Source: UBA1494_A sp963973975
Lineage (GTDB): Bacteria > Bacteroidota > Bacteroidia > Flavobacteriales_E > Vicingaceae
DNA length: 64,000 nt
Reading direction: 5' to 3'
NCBI GenBank assembly: GCA_963973975.1
Contig: CAXBCF010000002.1
Location: 124,001-188,000, forward strand
Shown here: piece after piece, positions 34,025 through 42,679 of the stretch
Position numbering within the stretch: position 1 is the stretch's first letter
Layout of the letters: each line of letters starts with the position of its first letter
Made by a program: the position numbers and the translations under genes
The notes under the pieces: generated by a model
What the model saw: only the letters and a program-made list of their open reading frames with translations
Databases searched by the model: none
Told to the model about the DNA's origin: nothing

Positions 34025-34717
34025 TTAATAATTTTGAAATTGATTTTCGATGAACTGCTTTAATATTTTAGCAGCTATCAAGTCAATTGGGTGTGGAATT
34101 CCTTCTAATTTTTCTAGTTTCCCATTTGGTAAAACCAATGCTACTTCTTGAGACTCTTCCATGCTCACCATTTGATCTTCTGTTCCAATTCCAATGCAAA
34201 CTTTATGACTTATTTGTGAAAAGTCACTAGTTTTTAAGGCTTTTCCATTTGCTAAATCACGCATCATTTGAGCGGTTTTTAAAACCACATTTTTCCAATC
34301 TTCAGGTTGGTGTAAAGTGTTTAAACGAGCTACAAATTTGGGAACTTTCGCTTCAATTATTTCAGGATTTAATAGCTTAATTTCTTTCTCTGCTGCTTCT
34401 TTTGACCAATTGAATTTGGTGCCTAAAGTACAAATCTGCTCGACTTTTTCAGGATGTTCTAACGCTAATTTTAGTGCCACATAACCACCCATACTATAGC
34501 CAAAAATAGAAGTTTGCTCAATAGAGTTCTCGCGAAGATAGTCAAGAGTGTTTTTAACAAATAAGTCTATAGAAAACTCTGTAGAACTAGGCAAACCGCC
34601 ATGCCCTTCAAAATTGATGCTGTGAACAGAATAATTGTCTGATAGAAGAGATTTTAATTCCGCTAATTGTTGGCTGCTTCCTAAAGCACCGTGTAATAAT
34701 AGTAGGTTGGGTTTCAT
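34025..34717 (-). CDS. Alpha/beta hydrolase, MenH-like size
   Basis: The product has 230 residues with no signal. The line LLLLHGALGSSQQLAELKSL provides the oxyanion HG, GYSMGGYVALKLALEHP the nucleophile serine, GTEDQMVSMEE the acid, and GIPHPIDL the histidine. The fold is complete though small. Cytoplasmic esterases or lyases of this length act on small esters or, in MenH, on a menaquinone intermediate; none of the menaquinone genes is nearby so I do not assign it. It stands alone, 48 bases upstream of the propeller gene. Confidence 0.8.
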   Translation of the reverse strand: MKPNLLLLHGALGSSQQLAELKSLLSDNYSVHSINFEGHGGLPSSTEFSIDLFVKNTLDYLRENSIEQTSIFGYSMGGYVALKLALEHPEKVEQICTLGTKFNWSKEAAEKEIKLLNPEIIEAKVPKFVARLNTLHQPEDWKNVVLKTAQMMRDLANGKALKTSDFSQISHKVCIGIGTEDQMVSMEESQEVALVLPNGKLEKLEGIPHPIDLIAAKILKQFIENQFQNY

Positions 34718-34899
34718 TAATTTTTATCCTAGTTAAAAAGGCATGAGTTGAAAATTTTACCTCAAGATTGATTTTTTTAAATTGAATTTTAACTCCTAAA
34801 AGTAATTATTTTTAAAAATAGGTTATTCAAAGGATTGAACAAGCATTCATGCATTTAAAAATGTTTGAATTATATTTGAATCCTACAAAATAAAAAAAC

Positions 34900-35343
34900 A
34901 TGAAAAAATTACTTAGTCTAGGATTGATAAGCTTTTGTTTGCTAACTACTTTAAATGCTCAGAGCATACCTTGTTTGGGAGAAAAGAAATTTACTTCTTT
35001 AGAAGAGGCACTTGCCGAACCGGAGAAAGTGGTATACTTGGATCTAGGCATGCATCAACCAAAGCTTACTGCTATACCAAAAGAGATAGCCAAGTTTCCT
35101 AATTTAAAATGCTTAGACGTTTCATTTAATCAAGTAGCGCTTATACCAGATGAAATTAAAGCTTGTAAGCAATTGAAAGTGTTGAATCTTGCAGGAAATC
35201 GATACCTAGCGAAACTACCTGCTGTGCTTCAATCGTTACCAAATTTAGAGGAAGTAAATGTAACTGATATTCCCGAATGGAATGAAGAAGTGAAAGCAGA
35301 TGCTAAGAATTTGCTACCCGATGTTAAGGTAATTACAGACTAA
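34900..35343 (+). CDS. Small secreted leucine-rich repeat protein
   Basis: The product has 147 residues with a signal peptide (1-20, ending LNAQ). Residues 45-130 contain about three to four leucine-rich repeats of 23 residues: LTAIPKEIAKFPNLKCLDVS, then VALIPDEIKACKQLKVLNLA and LAKLPAVLQSLPNLEEVNV. LRRs form curved binding surfaces. There is no sorting domain, so it should stay in the periplasm. TATATTTG at 34871-34878 is a good -7 element. Its target is unknown. Confidence 0.8.
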   Translation: MKKLLSLGLISFCLLTTLNAQSIPCLGEKKFTSLEEALAEPEKVVYLDLGMHQPKLTAIPKEIAKFPNLKCLDVSFNQVALIPDEIKACKQLKVLNLAGNRYLAKLPAVLQSLPNLEEVNVTDIPEWNEEVKADAKNLLPDVKVITD

Positions 35344-35351
35344 AGCTACAG

Positions 35352-35897
35352 TTACTTTTTAGTAAACATTTTCTCATACAAATCAAAACTTGCTTGCAAA
35401 ATTTCAATGGCCATCTCTTTTCCCAAGAAGTCTTCAACCACCACGGTTTTCTTTTCTAACTTTTTATAATCTTCAAAGAAATTTCGCATTTCTGAAATAA
35501 AATGAGCAGGTAATTCAAAAATATCGTTGATGTGGCTAACGCTTGGATCGCCTTGAGCAACCGCAATTATTTTATCATCGGCTTCTCCATTGTCTAGCAT
35601 GCGCATTACACCAATTACTTTTGCCGGAACAATGCACATTGGTACTACATCAATCTGAGATAAAATCAAAATGTCCAATGGATCTTTGTCATCGCAGTAA
35701 CTTTTAGGAATAAAACCATAGTTGGCAGGATAATATACCGAAGAGTAAAGCACTCGATCGAGTCTCAGTAAACCACTCGTTTTATCTAACTCATATTTTG
35801 CTCGGGTGCCTTTTGGTATTTCGATTATACCGTTGACAATATCCGGCAATTCATGTCCCGGTGACACATCATGCCAAGCATTAAATTTTTGTTTCAT
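35352..35897 (-). CDS. ppa: Inorganic pyrophosphatase (family I)
   Basis: The product has 181 residues from the ATG at 35897; an ATG at 35936 would add 13 residues overlapping the upstream terminator. It splits pyrophosphate, pulling biosynthesis forward. Seen are NGIIEIPKGTRAKYELDK, the loop YGFIPKSYCDDKDPLDILIL with the metal-binding D-x-D-P-x-D pattern, and KVIGVMRMLDNGEADDKIIAV. It lies after rplS and trmD, but a hairpin terminator separates it from rplS, so it probably has its own transcription. The gene ends eight bases from the LRR gene (convergent). Confidence 0.95.
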   Translation of the reverse strand: MKQKFNAWHDVSPGHELPDIVNGIIEIPKGTRAKYELDKTSGLLRLDRVLYSSVYYPANYGFIPKSYCDDKDPLDILILSQIDVVPMCIVPAKVIGVMRMLDNGEADDKIIAVAQGDPSVSHINDIFELPAHFISEMRNFFEDYKKLEKKTVVVEDFLGKEMAIEILQASFDLYEKMFTKK

Positions 35898-35924
35898 TTT
35901 TATGTTTTTGAAAGAGGGTAAAAC

Positions 35925-35959
35925 AAAAAAGCCCAATCGAACACGACCGGGCTTTTCAT
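35925..35959 (-). terminator. Terminator between rplS and ppa
   Basis: AAAGCCC (35928-35934) and GGGCTTT (35949-35955) pair, with a loop of 14 and a further C-G in the loop ends. On the minus strand a T run follows. It lies 15 bases after the rplS stop. Confidence 0.75.
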
Positions 35960-35973
35960 TTAAATCTATTCGA

Positions 35974-36345
35974 TTACTTCTTTTTTTTGTCTTTTTTTAC
36001 AAAAATCTTTTCTTTAATTCTTGCAGATTTTCCAGTTCTTTCTCTTAAGTAAAAGATTCTAGCTCTACGAACAGAACCTGTTTTACTAACAGTAATGCTT
36101 TCTAAAAATGGAGAGGTAATTGGGAATACTCTTTCAACACCAACACCACCTGAAATCTTTCTTACTGTGAAAGTTTCGTTAACACCTGTTCCTCTACGTT
36201 GAATTACGGTTCCTTGAAAAACCTGAACTCTTTCTTTGTTTCCTTCTCTAATTTTATATGAAACAGCAACTGTATCTCCTGATTTGAACTTTGGAAGCTC
36301 GTGCTTTTCGCTTAAGTCTTGTTCTACAAATTTTAATGCGTCCAT
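35974..36345 (-). CDS. rplS: 50S ribosomal protein L19
   Basis: The product has 123 residues. KFVEQDLSEKHELPKFKSGD, then VSYKIREGNKERVQVFQGTV and GVGVERVFPITSPFLESI are those of L19. It ends with a lysine-rich tail (KEKIFVKKDKKKK) common in the phylum. L19 lies at the interface of the two subunits. It is 69 bases downstream of trmD, the conserved order, and is followed by a hairpin terminator. Confidence 0.97.
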   Translation of the reverse strand: MDALKFVEQDLSEKHELPKFKSGDTVAVSYKIREGNKERVQVFQGTVIQRRGTGVNETFTVRKISGGVGVERVFPITSPFLESITVSKTGSVRRARIFYLRERTGKSARIKEKIFVKKDKKKK

Positions 36346-36414
36346 TTTTTCTATTTCTTAGGTTCTGCAAAATTGGCTGGCAAAAGTAGTCTTTTCTTAT
36401 CAGATTGCAAGCAC

Positions 36415-37101
36415 TTATTTAGAATATTTTTCATACAAATCCGGTCTCCTGATTTTTGTGCGCTCCAAACTCTGCTCATGCCTCCATTTTTCTATGTTTT
36501 TCAAATCTCCTGAGCGCAAAATTTCGGGTACTTCCCATCCTTTATATTCTGCTGGACGAGTATAAACTGGTGGGGCCAATAAATTATCTTGAAAAGAATC
36601 GGTTAGGGCAGAGGTTTCATCGTTTAAAACACCTGGAAGCAAACGAATAATGCTGTCTGCCAACACTGCAGCAGCCAACTCACCGCCCGAAAGCACGTAT
36701 TCGCCAATAGAAATTTCTTTGGTGATTAGGTGCTGCCTCACACGTTCGTCGATGCCTTTGTAATGTCCTGCTAAAATAATCAGGTTTTGCTTCATCGACA
36801 ATTGATTGCTCATGGCTTGGTTCAAGCTTTCACCATCGGGAGTCATAAAAATGACTTCATCATAAGTGCGTTGCTCTTTTAGTGCCGAAATACAGCGATC
36901 AATTGGTTCTATACTCATCACCATGCCTGCGCCACCGCCAAAAGCATAATCATCAACTGATTTTTGCTTTTGAATCGAGTAATCTCTCAATTGATGCACC
37001 TGAACTTTTGCCAACCCCTTTTCGTCTGCACGCTTCATGATAGAAGCTGAAAAAGGACCTTCTAAGAGTTCCGGTAAAATAGTGATGATGTCGATTCTCA
37101 T
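36415..37101 (-). CDS. trmD: tRNA (guanosine-1-N)-methyltransferase
   Basis: The product has 228 residues. It methylates G37 next to the anticodon with SAM, which prevents frameshifts. The opening MRIDIITILPELLEG, the line DDYAFGGGAGMVM, and the knotted site EYVLSGGELAAAVLADSII are definitive; the end contains EKWRHEQSLERT. In many bacteria it follows rpsP and rimM; here the upstream 550 bases are non-coding, so those genes are elsewhere. rplS follows. Confidence 0.97.
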   Translation of the reverse strand: MRIDIITILPELLEGPFSASIMKRADEKGLAKVQVHQLRDYSIQKQKSVDDYAFGGGAGMVMSIEPIDRCISALKEQRTYDEVIFMTPDGESLNQAMSNQLSMKQNLIILAGHYKGIDERVRQHLITKEISIGEYVLSGGELAAAVLADSIIRLLPGVLNDETSALTDSFQDNLLAPPVYTRPAEYKGWEVPEILRSGDLKNIEKWRHEQSLERTKIRRPDLYEKYSK

Positions 37102-37448
37102 TTTAGTATTTTCTACAAAACTAAATATATCAGTCGGATTTCGATATCAATACTTATTTAGGATAAGGCATTGAAGTCACTTTTAACTTCTTCTTCTAAA
37201 TGCCAATCATTTTGTCCACTAGAAAACATTTTTGTTCCGTTTCATAAAATGATTTCTAAAGATTATTATGAAGATGAACATTCAATCAATGCCCTGCATT
37301 GATATGCTTTTCCCCATGAATAATAAGCAAAAAAAGGAAAGACAGAGTAGCGAAGCGGAACGCCTTTTTTTGATTGTGGTCTTCTCAGTGGGGCATGTCA
37401 AAAGCGTGGACTGAGAAGAATTCATTCGGGAAAAGTCTCCTTTTTTTG

Positions 37449-37480
37449 GTTCGTTTTTTTGGAGAAGCAAAAAAATGAAC
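37449..37480. repeat. Imperfect hairpin with T and A tracts
   Basis: GTTCGTTTTTTTG (37449-37461) and CAAAAAAATGAAC (37468-37480) pair except for one position, with a loop of six (GAGAAG). Flanking bases also include a CTCC/GGAG match. Similar tracts recur at 37575-37610 in weaker form. It resembles dispersed hairpins common in Bacteroidota intergenic DNA. Confidence 0.6.
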
Positions 37481-37627
37481 ATAAAAAATATAATTTTTAC
37501 AACTAGAACCATAAATAGCAGGTAGGCGGATATTCATAAAATAAATCATTTGTGGTTTGACTAAACGTAGTTTTGACTCTTTTTTTGAAAGCCAAAAAAT
37601 GAAAATCAAAAACCTTTATTCAATCCT

Positions 37628-37635
37628 TACTTTTG
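37628..37635 (+). promoter_or_regulatory. Promoter -7 element of mltG
   Basis: TACTTTTG fits TAnnTTTG exactly, 17 bases before the mltG start. I do not see a good TTTG at the usual distance. Confidence 0.5.
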
Positions 37636-37651
37636 AAGCTCATTTTTAAAG

Positions 37652-38701
37652 ATGGCTAAAAAGAAAAAAAAATCACTTAGAATTGGCGCTTTTGTCTTTC
37701 TATTATTATTTGTAATAGCAGGGTTTTTAGCAGTAAAATACTACCAACGCATTTTTAATTCGGCTGTAAAAATCGACCGATCAGATCCTTATGTTTATGT
37801 TGAAACAGGTTGGAGTCGAGCAGATTTAGTTGATCATTTACATGAAAGTCAAATTCTAAAAGACACGAACTCCTTTAATTGGACAGCCAATCAAAAGTCA
37901 TTTTTTACTCCTAAACCTGGTAAATACGCTTTAGAAAATGGCATGAGCAATAATGACTTGGTCAATTTACTACGCTCTGGCAAACAAAGTCCGGTGAAAC
38001 TGACTTTTAATACCATCAGAACCTATGAAGATTTGGCTGGTAAAGTTGCAAATCAAATTGAAGCGGACTCCATTTCTCTGCTTAAAGCTTTAAGAAATCC
38101 CGATTTAGCAAATAAATACGGTTTTTCTACCGCTACTTTTTTTACCCTGTTCATACCCAATACCTATGAATTTTATTGGAATACCTCTGCCGAAGAATTT
38201 ATACAGCGAATGGCTCGGGAGTATAAAAGCTTTTGGAATGAAAGCCGAAGAGCTAAAGCGAAAGCAATTGGCTTAAGCCAGTCGGAAGTGGCCATTTTAG
38301 CCTCCATTGTTCAGGCGGAGCAAATGAGCCATCCCGATGAGCGGCCAAAAGTAGCGGGCTTATACCTCAATCGCTTGAAAAGGGGAATGCGCCTGCAATC
38401 TGATCCTACTTTGGTTTTTGCAATTGGCGATTTCTCCATTAATCGGGTTTTGAACCAGCATAAAAGCATTCAATCGCCCTACAATACATACCTTTATTCA
38501 GGATTACCTCCAGGCCCAATCAACCTGCCGGAGTTGAGTTCTTTGGAAGCCGTTTTAAATCCTGAGCAACACAGTTATCTATACATGTGTGCTAAAGCTG
38601 ATTTCTCAGGTTACCACCATTTTTCCAAAACATTAAGTCAACATAACGTATATGCTAAGGAATATCAAAGAGAACTAAATAGAAGAAAGATAATGCGATA
38701 G
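37652..38701 (+). CDS. mltG: Endolytic murein transglycosylase MltG
   Basis: The product has 349 residues with an N-terminal basic stretch and one membrane segment (about 10-28, GAFVFLLLFVIAGFLAV). It cuts nascent peptidoglycan to end glycan chain growth. The catalytic glutamate is Glu223 in ASIVQAEQMSHPDERP; the family has a glutamate at this place. GMRLQSDPTLVFAIG and YNTYLYSGLPPGPI follow, as expected, and a LysM-like region lies before. It is followed 41 bases later by the phosphoglucomutase/phosphomannomutase gene, which has its own -7 element. Confidence 0.93.
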   Translation: MAKKKKKSLRIGAFVFLLLFVIAGFLAVKYYQRIFNSAVKIDRSDPYVYVETGWSRADLVDHLHESQILKDTNSFNWTANQKSFFTPKPGKYALENGMSNNDLVNLLRSGKQSPVKLTFNTIRTYEDLAGKVANQIEADSISLLKALRNPDLANKYGFSTATFFTLFIPNTYEFYWNTSAEEFIQRMAREYKSFWNESRRAKAKAIGLSQSEVAILASIVQAEQMSHPDERPKVAGLYLNRLKRGMRLQSDPTLVFAIGDFSINRVLNQHKSIQSPYNTYLYSGLPPGPINLPELSSLEAVLNPEQHSYLYMCAKADFSGYHHFSKTLSQHNVYAKEYQRELNRRKIMR

Positions 38702-38707
38702 AATTAA

Positions 38708-38715
38708 TACTTTTG
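38708..38715 (+). promoter_or_regulatory. Promoter -7 element of the phosphosugar mutase gene
   Basis: TACTTTTG matches TAnnTTTG exactly, 27 bases before the ATG at 38742. The upstream element is unclear, as it would fall in the end of mltG. Confidence 0.5.
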
Positions 38716-38741
38716 CGAACCTAAAAATAAAACAGACAAAA

Positions 38742-40157
38742 ATGACGAAGATAAAATTTGGTACAGACGGGTGGAGAGCCATTATTGCAAAAGAATACAC
38801 GGTAGACAATGTGGCGCGAGTTGCAATTGCTACAGCTGAGTGGCTCACAAAGAATTTTGATCAACCAAGTGTTGTTTTAGGTCACGATTGTCGTTTTGCA
38901 GGAGAGTTGTTTGCAGCTACTACAGCAAAAGTTTTAGCAAATAGGGGAGTGAAAGTGCATTTGGCAAAAGGATTTGTTTCAACGCCAATGGTTTCTTTGG
39001 GCGCATTGAAAATGAACGCTTCTTTGGGAGTTGTAATCACAGCTTCTCACAACCCACCAGATTACAATGGCTATAAATTGAAAGGTGGTTTTGGTGGACC
39101 GCTTTTGCCAGAACAAGTTCAAGAAGTGGAGGATTTAATTCCTGATTTTAATTCAATTAACTTGGATGAAATCTCCATTGAAGCATTGATAAAAGATGGA
39201 AAAATTGTTGACATTGATTTGGAGCAACTTTACATCGATCATGTGGAAGCCAATTTTGACATGGAATCCATTCGAAATGCAAAAATGAATTTTGCATTTG
39301 ATGCCATGTATGGAGCAGGACAAAATGTAATGCGACGTTTGTTGCCAGACATCACTTTTTTACATTGTGATAATAATCCCGGTTTTGAAGGTCAAGCACC
39401 AGAGCCAATTCACCGAAATTTAACGGAGTTTTCTGAATTATTGCGTGTTTCTGAAGGCGATTTAGATTGTGGTTTAGCAGTTGATGGCGATGCTGACAGA
39501 ATTGGTTTGTACAATTCTAAAGGAGAGTTTATCGATTCACACCACATCATTTTGCTGTTGATTTACTACATGGTGAAGGAAAAGAAAATGAGTGGAAAGG
39601 TGGTGAATGCTTTTTCAGTTTCGCCTAAAGTAAAAAAGTTATGCGATCATTTTGGTTTGGAGTACCAAGTAACAAAAATTGGTTTCAAATACATTGCCGG
39701 CTACATGGTTGATCCCAAAGAAGATGTTTTGTTGGGTGGAGAAGAATCAGGTGGCATTGCCATTAAAGGACACATTCCCGAAAGAGATGGCATTTGGATG
39801 GGTTTGGTGATTTGGGAATACATGGTGAAATCAGGAAAATCTTTAGATGATTTGATTGATGAAGTGTATAAAGTGGTGGGAGCTTTCAAATTTGAGCGCA
39901 TTGATTTGCATTTGAAAGAGGCAGATAAGCTGAGAATCATGAAAAATTGCGAAGAGGGAAAATACACGGCATTTGGAAACTACCAAGTTCAAAAAGTGGA
40001 AACCATAGATGGCTTTAAGTTTTACTTCGATAAGGATGAATGGGTGATGATTCGCCCTTCGGGAACGGAGCCAGTTTTGCGTACCTATGCAGAATCTTCC
40101 ACAACGGAAGGCGCTTTCGCAATTTTGAAAGCGGTACACGAGGCCATTCAGCAATAA
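38742..40157 (+). CDS. Phosphoglucomutase/phosphomannomutase family protein
   Basis: The product has 471 residues. The phosphoserine loop is TASHNPPDYNGYKLKGGFG with Ser102, the metal loop is VDGDADRIGLYN, and the sugar-binding GGEESGGIAIKGHIPERDG and phosphate-binding RPSGTEPVLRTYAE follow. All four domains are complete. It moves phosphate between C1 and C6 of hexoses. Whether the substrate is glucose, mannose or glucosamine cannot be decided from these motifs. A strong terminator follows. Confidence 0.93.
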   Translation: MTKIKFGTDGWRAIIAKEYTVDNVARVAIATAEWLTKNFDQPSVVLGHDCRFAGELFAATTAKVLANRGVKVHLAKGFVSTPMVSLGALKMNASLGVVITASHNPPDYNGYKLKGGFGGPLLPEQVQEVEDLIPDFNSINLDEISIEALIKDGKIVDIDLEQLYIDHVEANFDMESIRNAKMNFAFDAMYGAGQNVMRRLLPDITFLHCDNNPGFEGQAPEPIHRNLTEFSELLRVSEGDLDCGLAVDGDADRIGLYNSKGEFIDSHHIILLLIYYMVKEKKMSGKVVNAFSVSPKVKKLCDHFGLEYQVTKIGFKYIAGYMVDPKEDVLLGGEESGGIAIKGHIPERDGIWMGLVIWEYMVKSGKSLDDLIDEVYKVVGAFKFERIDLHLKEADKLRIMKNCEEGKYTAFGNYQVQKVETIDGFKFYFDKDEWVMIRPSGTEPVLRTYAESSTTEGAFAILKAVHEAIQQ

Positions 40158-40180
40158 GATATAGCATTAGTTTTTATAAG

Positions 40181-40211
40181 AAAAGGTCGCTCGAAAGAGC
40201 GACTTTTTTTT
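40181..40211 (+). terminator. Intrinsic terminator with GAAA tetraloop
   Basis: GTCGCTC (40186-40192), loop GAAA, GAGCGAC (40197-40203), then eight T. A closely related hairpin with loop GGGA terminates the gene ending at 45718. Confidence 0.92.
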
Positions 40212-40371
40212 GTGATATACAATTTATTGTCTTGGTAATTGATTGTTGAATAGTATGATGCAATTTTTTCAGTAGGTTTGTTGGGGAAAAATAAGTTTGA
40301 TGAAAACATAAATGGTGTTTTATTGGCTTGTTGGAGATATATAAAAATTTGAAACAAATAAAATTCATAAT

Positions 40372-40773
40372 ATGGTATTAAAAATATCAATAGACCAATT
40401 ATTACATCAAATGGATGATAAAACAAAAGCTGACTTTTTAAGCAAGATGGATAGATCAAATAAAGGGACTGTAGAGGATATTCTAAACTTTCCACATTAC
40501 TTTGATAAATACACCCCAAAAAAAGGAACAGTAAACGGACCGCAATTAAAGAATTCAAGGGTTTATCTAAGTGTTTATCACTTTATACAATACGAAGGTT
40601 TAAATCCTCAAGATTATAATACAGAAGATTTTGGGCTATATTTGAGTAAATTTACTGATGACGTAATTCCATGTTATTATGAGGATTATGATAAAAAAAT
40701 TAATAAATACGTTTATAGCTTTATACAAGAAAAGAAATCAAAACTCTCGGAATTTTGTCATCTTAATAATTAA
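40372..40773 (+). CDS. Unknown small cytoplasmic protein
   Basis: The product has 133 residues, no signal and no membrane segment. It contains MDDKTKADFLSKMDRSN and YFDKYTPKKGTVNG, then an aromatic-rich half (VYLSVYHFIQYEG). I do not recognise a family. It is more AT-rich than the core genes, and stands alone between a terminator and a 300-base gap, consistent with an accessory gene. Confidence 0.5.
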   Translation: MVLKISIDQLLHQMDDKTKADFLSKMDRSNKGTVEDILNFPHYFDKYTPKKGTVNGPQLKNSRVYLSVYHFIQYEGLNPQDYNTEDFGLYLSKFTDDVIPCYYEDYDKKINKYVYSFIQEKKSKLSEFCHLNN

Positions 40774-41072
40774 TAAAGAAAAAAAATACGTTATCTAATA
40801 ACAAAGAAAACATGAGTAGGTCTGCGGTTACCCAAGTTTCGTTTTTCGTGTGTGGCTATCTCTGACACTGGCGGATAGGAAACTACTTCGAAAAGCCAAA
40901 CGTCTCTTAGCTGCGACACGTCAGTCTATCTTAAAACTAAATTTTGACTCTTGAGAATCGAATGTATGAAATGTTTCATTGCTAACTACCAAAATAATCC
41001 ATTATTAATAGGAAGTTTTAAGATAGTTTGAAGTTGGAAAACAAATATTTATAAACCATAAAATATCATATA
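40774..41072 (+). other. Intergenic region with a stretch of much higher GC
   Basis: About 300 bases. From about 40812 to 40940 the base composition rises clearly above the very AT-rich neighbours (words such as AGGTCTGCGGTTACCC, GACACTGGCGGATAGG and AGCTGCGACACGTCAG). It has short internal pairings such as CTATC with GATAG. There is no open frame longer than about 17 codons from an ATG. It could be a structured RNA or a remnant of a transferred element. Confidence 0.5.
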
Positions 41073-42260
41073 ATGAGAAAAAGAATATTACTAATTGTTT
41101 TATTTACATGTGCTTTAAGTAATTTGTTTTCACAAGTTGTATCTAAAGATGAGTTGATTAATTATTTTGATAATGCAACACAACTTGACCCAATTGAAGG
41201 GTTGTGGTCATTAAATGTAATTAGGACACTGTATTTTTATGAAGATATTATGGTGCAGGAAACAGAAGAGATTTTATCTGAATGGGGAATTAAACAAGTT
41301 AATAAATTGAGATTTGAAGTTATTAATATTGGAGAAGGTAGCTCAGGAGATACTGAACATATTGACGCATATTTTGAAAGTAGTGCAATTGATGGATTTT
41401 ATACTTACAGGTGCAACTTTAAAAACCCAAATTGGATAGCAAAATCTAATGCTGAGTTAACAAATGGATTTGTACTTGAATACGGTTATTTTGTCTCTGA
41501 AGAATATTTGAAAACTTCTTATAAAAATGACTATAGGCCAGGTCTCAGGTTAAAGTGGGAGTTTATTTGGACAAAAAAATATCCAAAATTAAATATATCC
41601 AAGGTGTCTCAAAATAATCAAAACGAATGGTCAGGCAATGGAACGGGTTTTTTTATTAATAAAGACGGTTATCTTGCTACTAATTATCATGTTGTTGCTG
41701 AGGCCAATGAGGTAGAGATTGAGTTTATTCGAAATGGACAAAAACTTAATTATAATGCAAAAGTAATCCAGAGTGACAAACAGAATGATTTATCTATATT
41801 AAAGATTGACGATGAATCATTTAATCCATTTAGTTCGATACCATATAACTTTAAAACTTCATTAACTGATGTTGGTTCAAATGTGTTTGCTTTAGGTTAT
41901 CCAATGGCTCTATCAGTAATGGGTACAGAAATTAAATTTACCGATGGCAAAATTAGCTCAAAAACTGGCTATCAAGGTGATATCTCAACATATCAGATGA
42001 CTACACCAATTCAAGCAGGTAATAGTGGTGGACCTCTTTTTGATTTTGACGGTAATCTCATTGGGATAAATTCAGCTAAATTAAGGTCTGATGTAGTTGA
42101 TAATGTTTCATATGCGATAAAAACCAGTTATTTAATGAATCTTATTAATGTTCTTCCAAAAACTTTAATCCTACCAAATGACAAAACAATAATGGAAAAA
42201 ACATTAACTGAAAAAATAAAAATAATCTCTGATTATGTAGTTTTAATTAGGATAAAATGA
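41073..42260 (+). CDS. Exported trypsin-like (S1C) serine protease without PDZ domain
   Basis: The product has 395 residues with a signal peptide (1-21, ending NLFSQ). Residues about 22-180 form a domain that I do not recognise. Residues about 185-365 are a trypsin fold: His206 (TNYHVVAEA), Asp239 (QNDLSILKI) and Ser318 (QAGNSGGPLFD). These are the DegP/HtrA-type motifs, but the C-terminal PDZ is lacking and the chain ends about 30 residues after the fold. It should act in the periplasm. The N-terminal domain may bind the target. It belongs to the accessory islet. Confidence 0.85.
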   Translation: MRKRILLIVLFTCALSNLFSQVVSKDELINYFDNATQLDPIEGLWSLNVIRTLYFYEDIMVQETEEILSEWGIKQVNKLRFEVINIGEGSSGDTEHIDAYFESSAIDGFYTYRCNFKNPNWIAKSNAELTNGFVLEYGYFVSEEYLKTSYKNDYRPGLRLKWEFIWTKKYPKLNISKVSQNNQNEWSGNGTGFFINKDGYLATNYHVVAEANEVEIEFIRNGQKLNYNAKVIQSDKQNDLSILKIDDESFNPFSSIPYNFKTSLTDVGSNVFALGYPMALSVMGTEIKFTDGKISSKTGYQGDISTYQMTTPIQAGNSGGPLFDFDGNLIGINSAKLRSDVVDNVSYAIKTSYLMNLINVLPKTLILPNDKTIMEKTLTEKIKIISDYVVLIRIK

Positions 42261-42312
42261 GAAACACCAACTACTACTATCATAAATTATTAAATATCAA
42301 AATTTAAAAAAA

Positions 42313-42528
42313 ATGAAATTTGAAATAGGTGACTTAGTAAAACAAGTGAATACAAAAGCAACAAGAAAAGGTAAAGTTATAGGTATATGGAATCATGACT
42401 ATTACATCGAAAACAAAGACGGTTCCAAAATCTTATTTGCGGTAAAAGGTGAGTACAAAGTTGAAATGCTCAATTCTGAAAAGGGGAATTATCAGACTTT
42501 TTCAGCTGAACAATTAATAAAAGCTTGA
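42313..42528 (+). CDS. Small SH3/KOW-like protein of unknown function
   Basis: The product has 71 residues. The opening FEIGDLVKQVNTKATRKGKV and GIWNHDYYIENKDGSKI suggest a small beta-barrel of the SH3-like kind, as in proteins of the YodC size. No catalytic residues are evident. A short poly-A leader precedes the ATG. It lies 52 bases after the protease gene, in the same direction, but no shared function can be deduced. Confidence 0.6.
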   Translation: MKFEIGDLVKQVNTKATRKGKVIGIWNHDYYIENKDGSKILFAVKGEYKVEMLNSEKGNYQTFSAEQLIKA

Positions 42529-42679
42529 AATAATTTTTGTATATTATTTTACCAAATGCATTAAATTTTTTCAATGTCTATATTTCATAATAAGTGAATG
42601 ATGACACTTGTCTTTATGGTCACTTATAACAAAACGTAGACTAACTTAAAAGACAACCTATAAAACAAAAAAAAATAAA

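Larger units (their letters stand above)
37102..37651. other. Intergenic region with imperfect inverted repeats and A/T tracts
   Basis: About 550 bases without a supported gene. On the minus strand there are frames of about 75 codons but with composition typical of non-coding AT-rich DNA (long runs of lysine and phenylalanine), so I do not call them. It contains a hairpin at 37449-37480, a related run of T-then-A tracts at 37570-37600, and a TACTTTTG -7 element at 37628 for mltG. It also separates divergent trmD and mltG, so it holds both promoters. Confidence 0.6.

Noticed and set aside
36415..37101. A complete rpsP-rimM-trmD-rplS operon
   Set aside because: Only trmD and rplS are present; the upstream 550 bases are non-coding.
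37282..37609. Minus-strand frames of about 75 codons between trmD and mltG
   Set aside because: They consist of low-complexity AT-rich sequence with inverted repeats, overlap each other in different frames, and show no signal, motif or leader.
40774..42679. Integron-like attC sites between the single-gene units
   Set aside because: The one-direction single-gene layout suggested cassettes, but I found no paired RYYYAAC and GTTRRRY with the right spacing, and no integrase.
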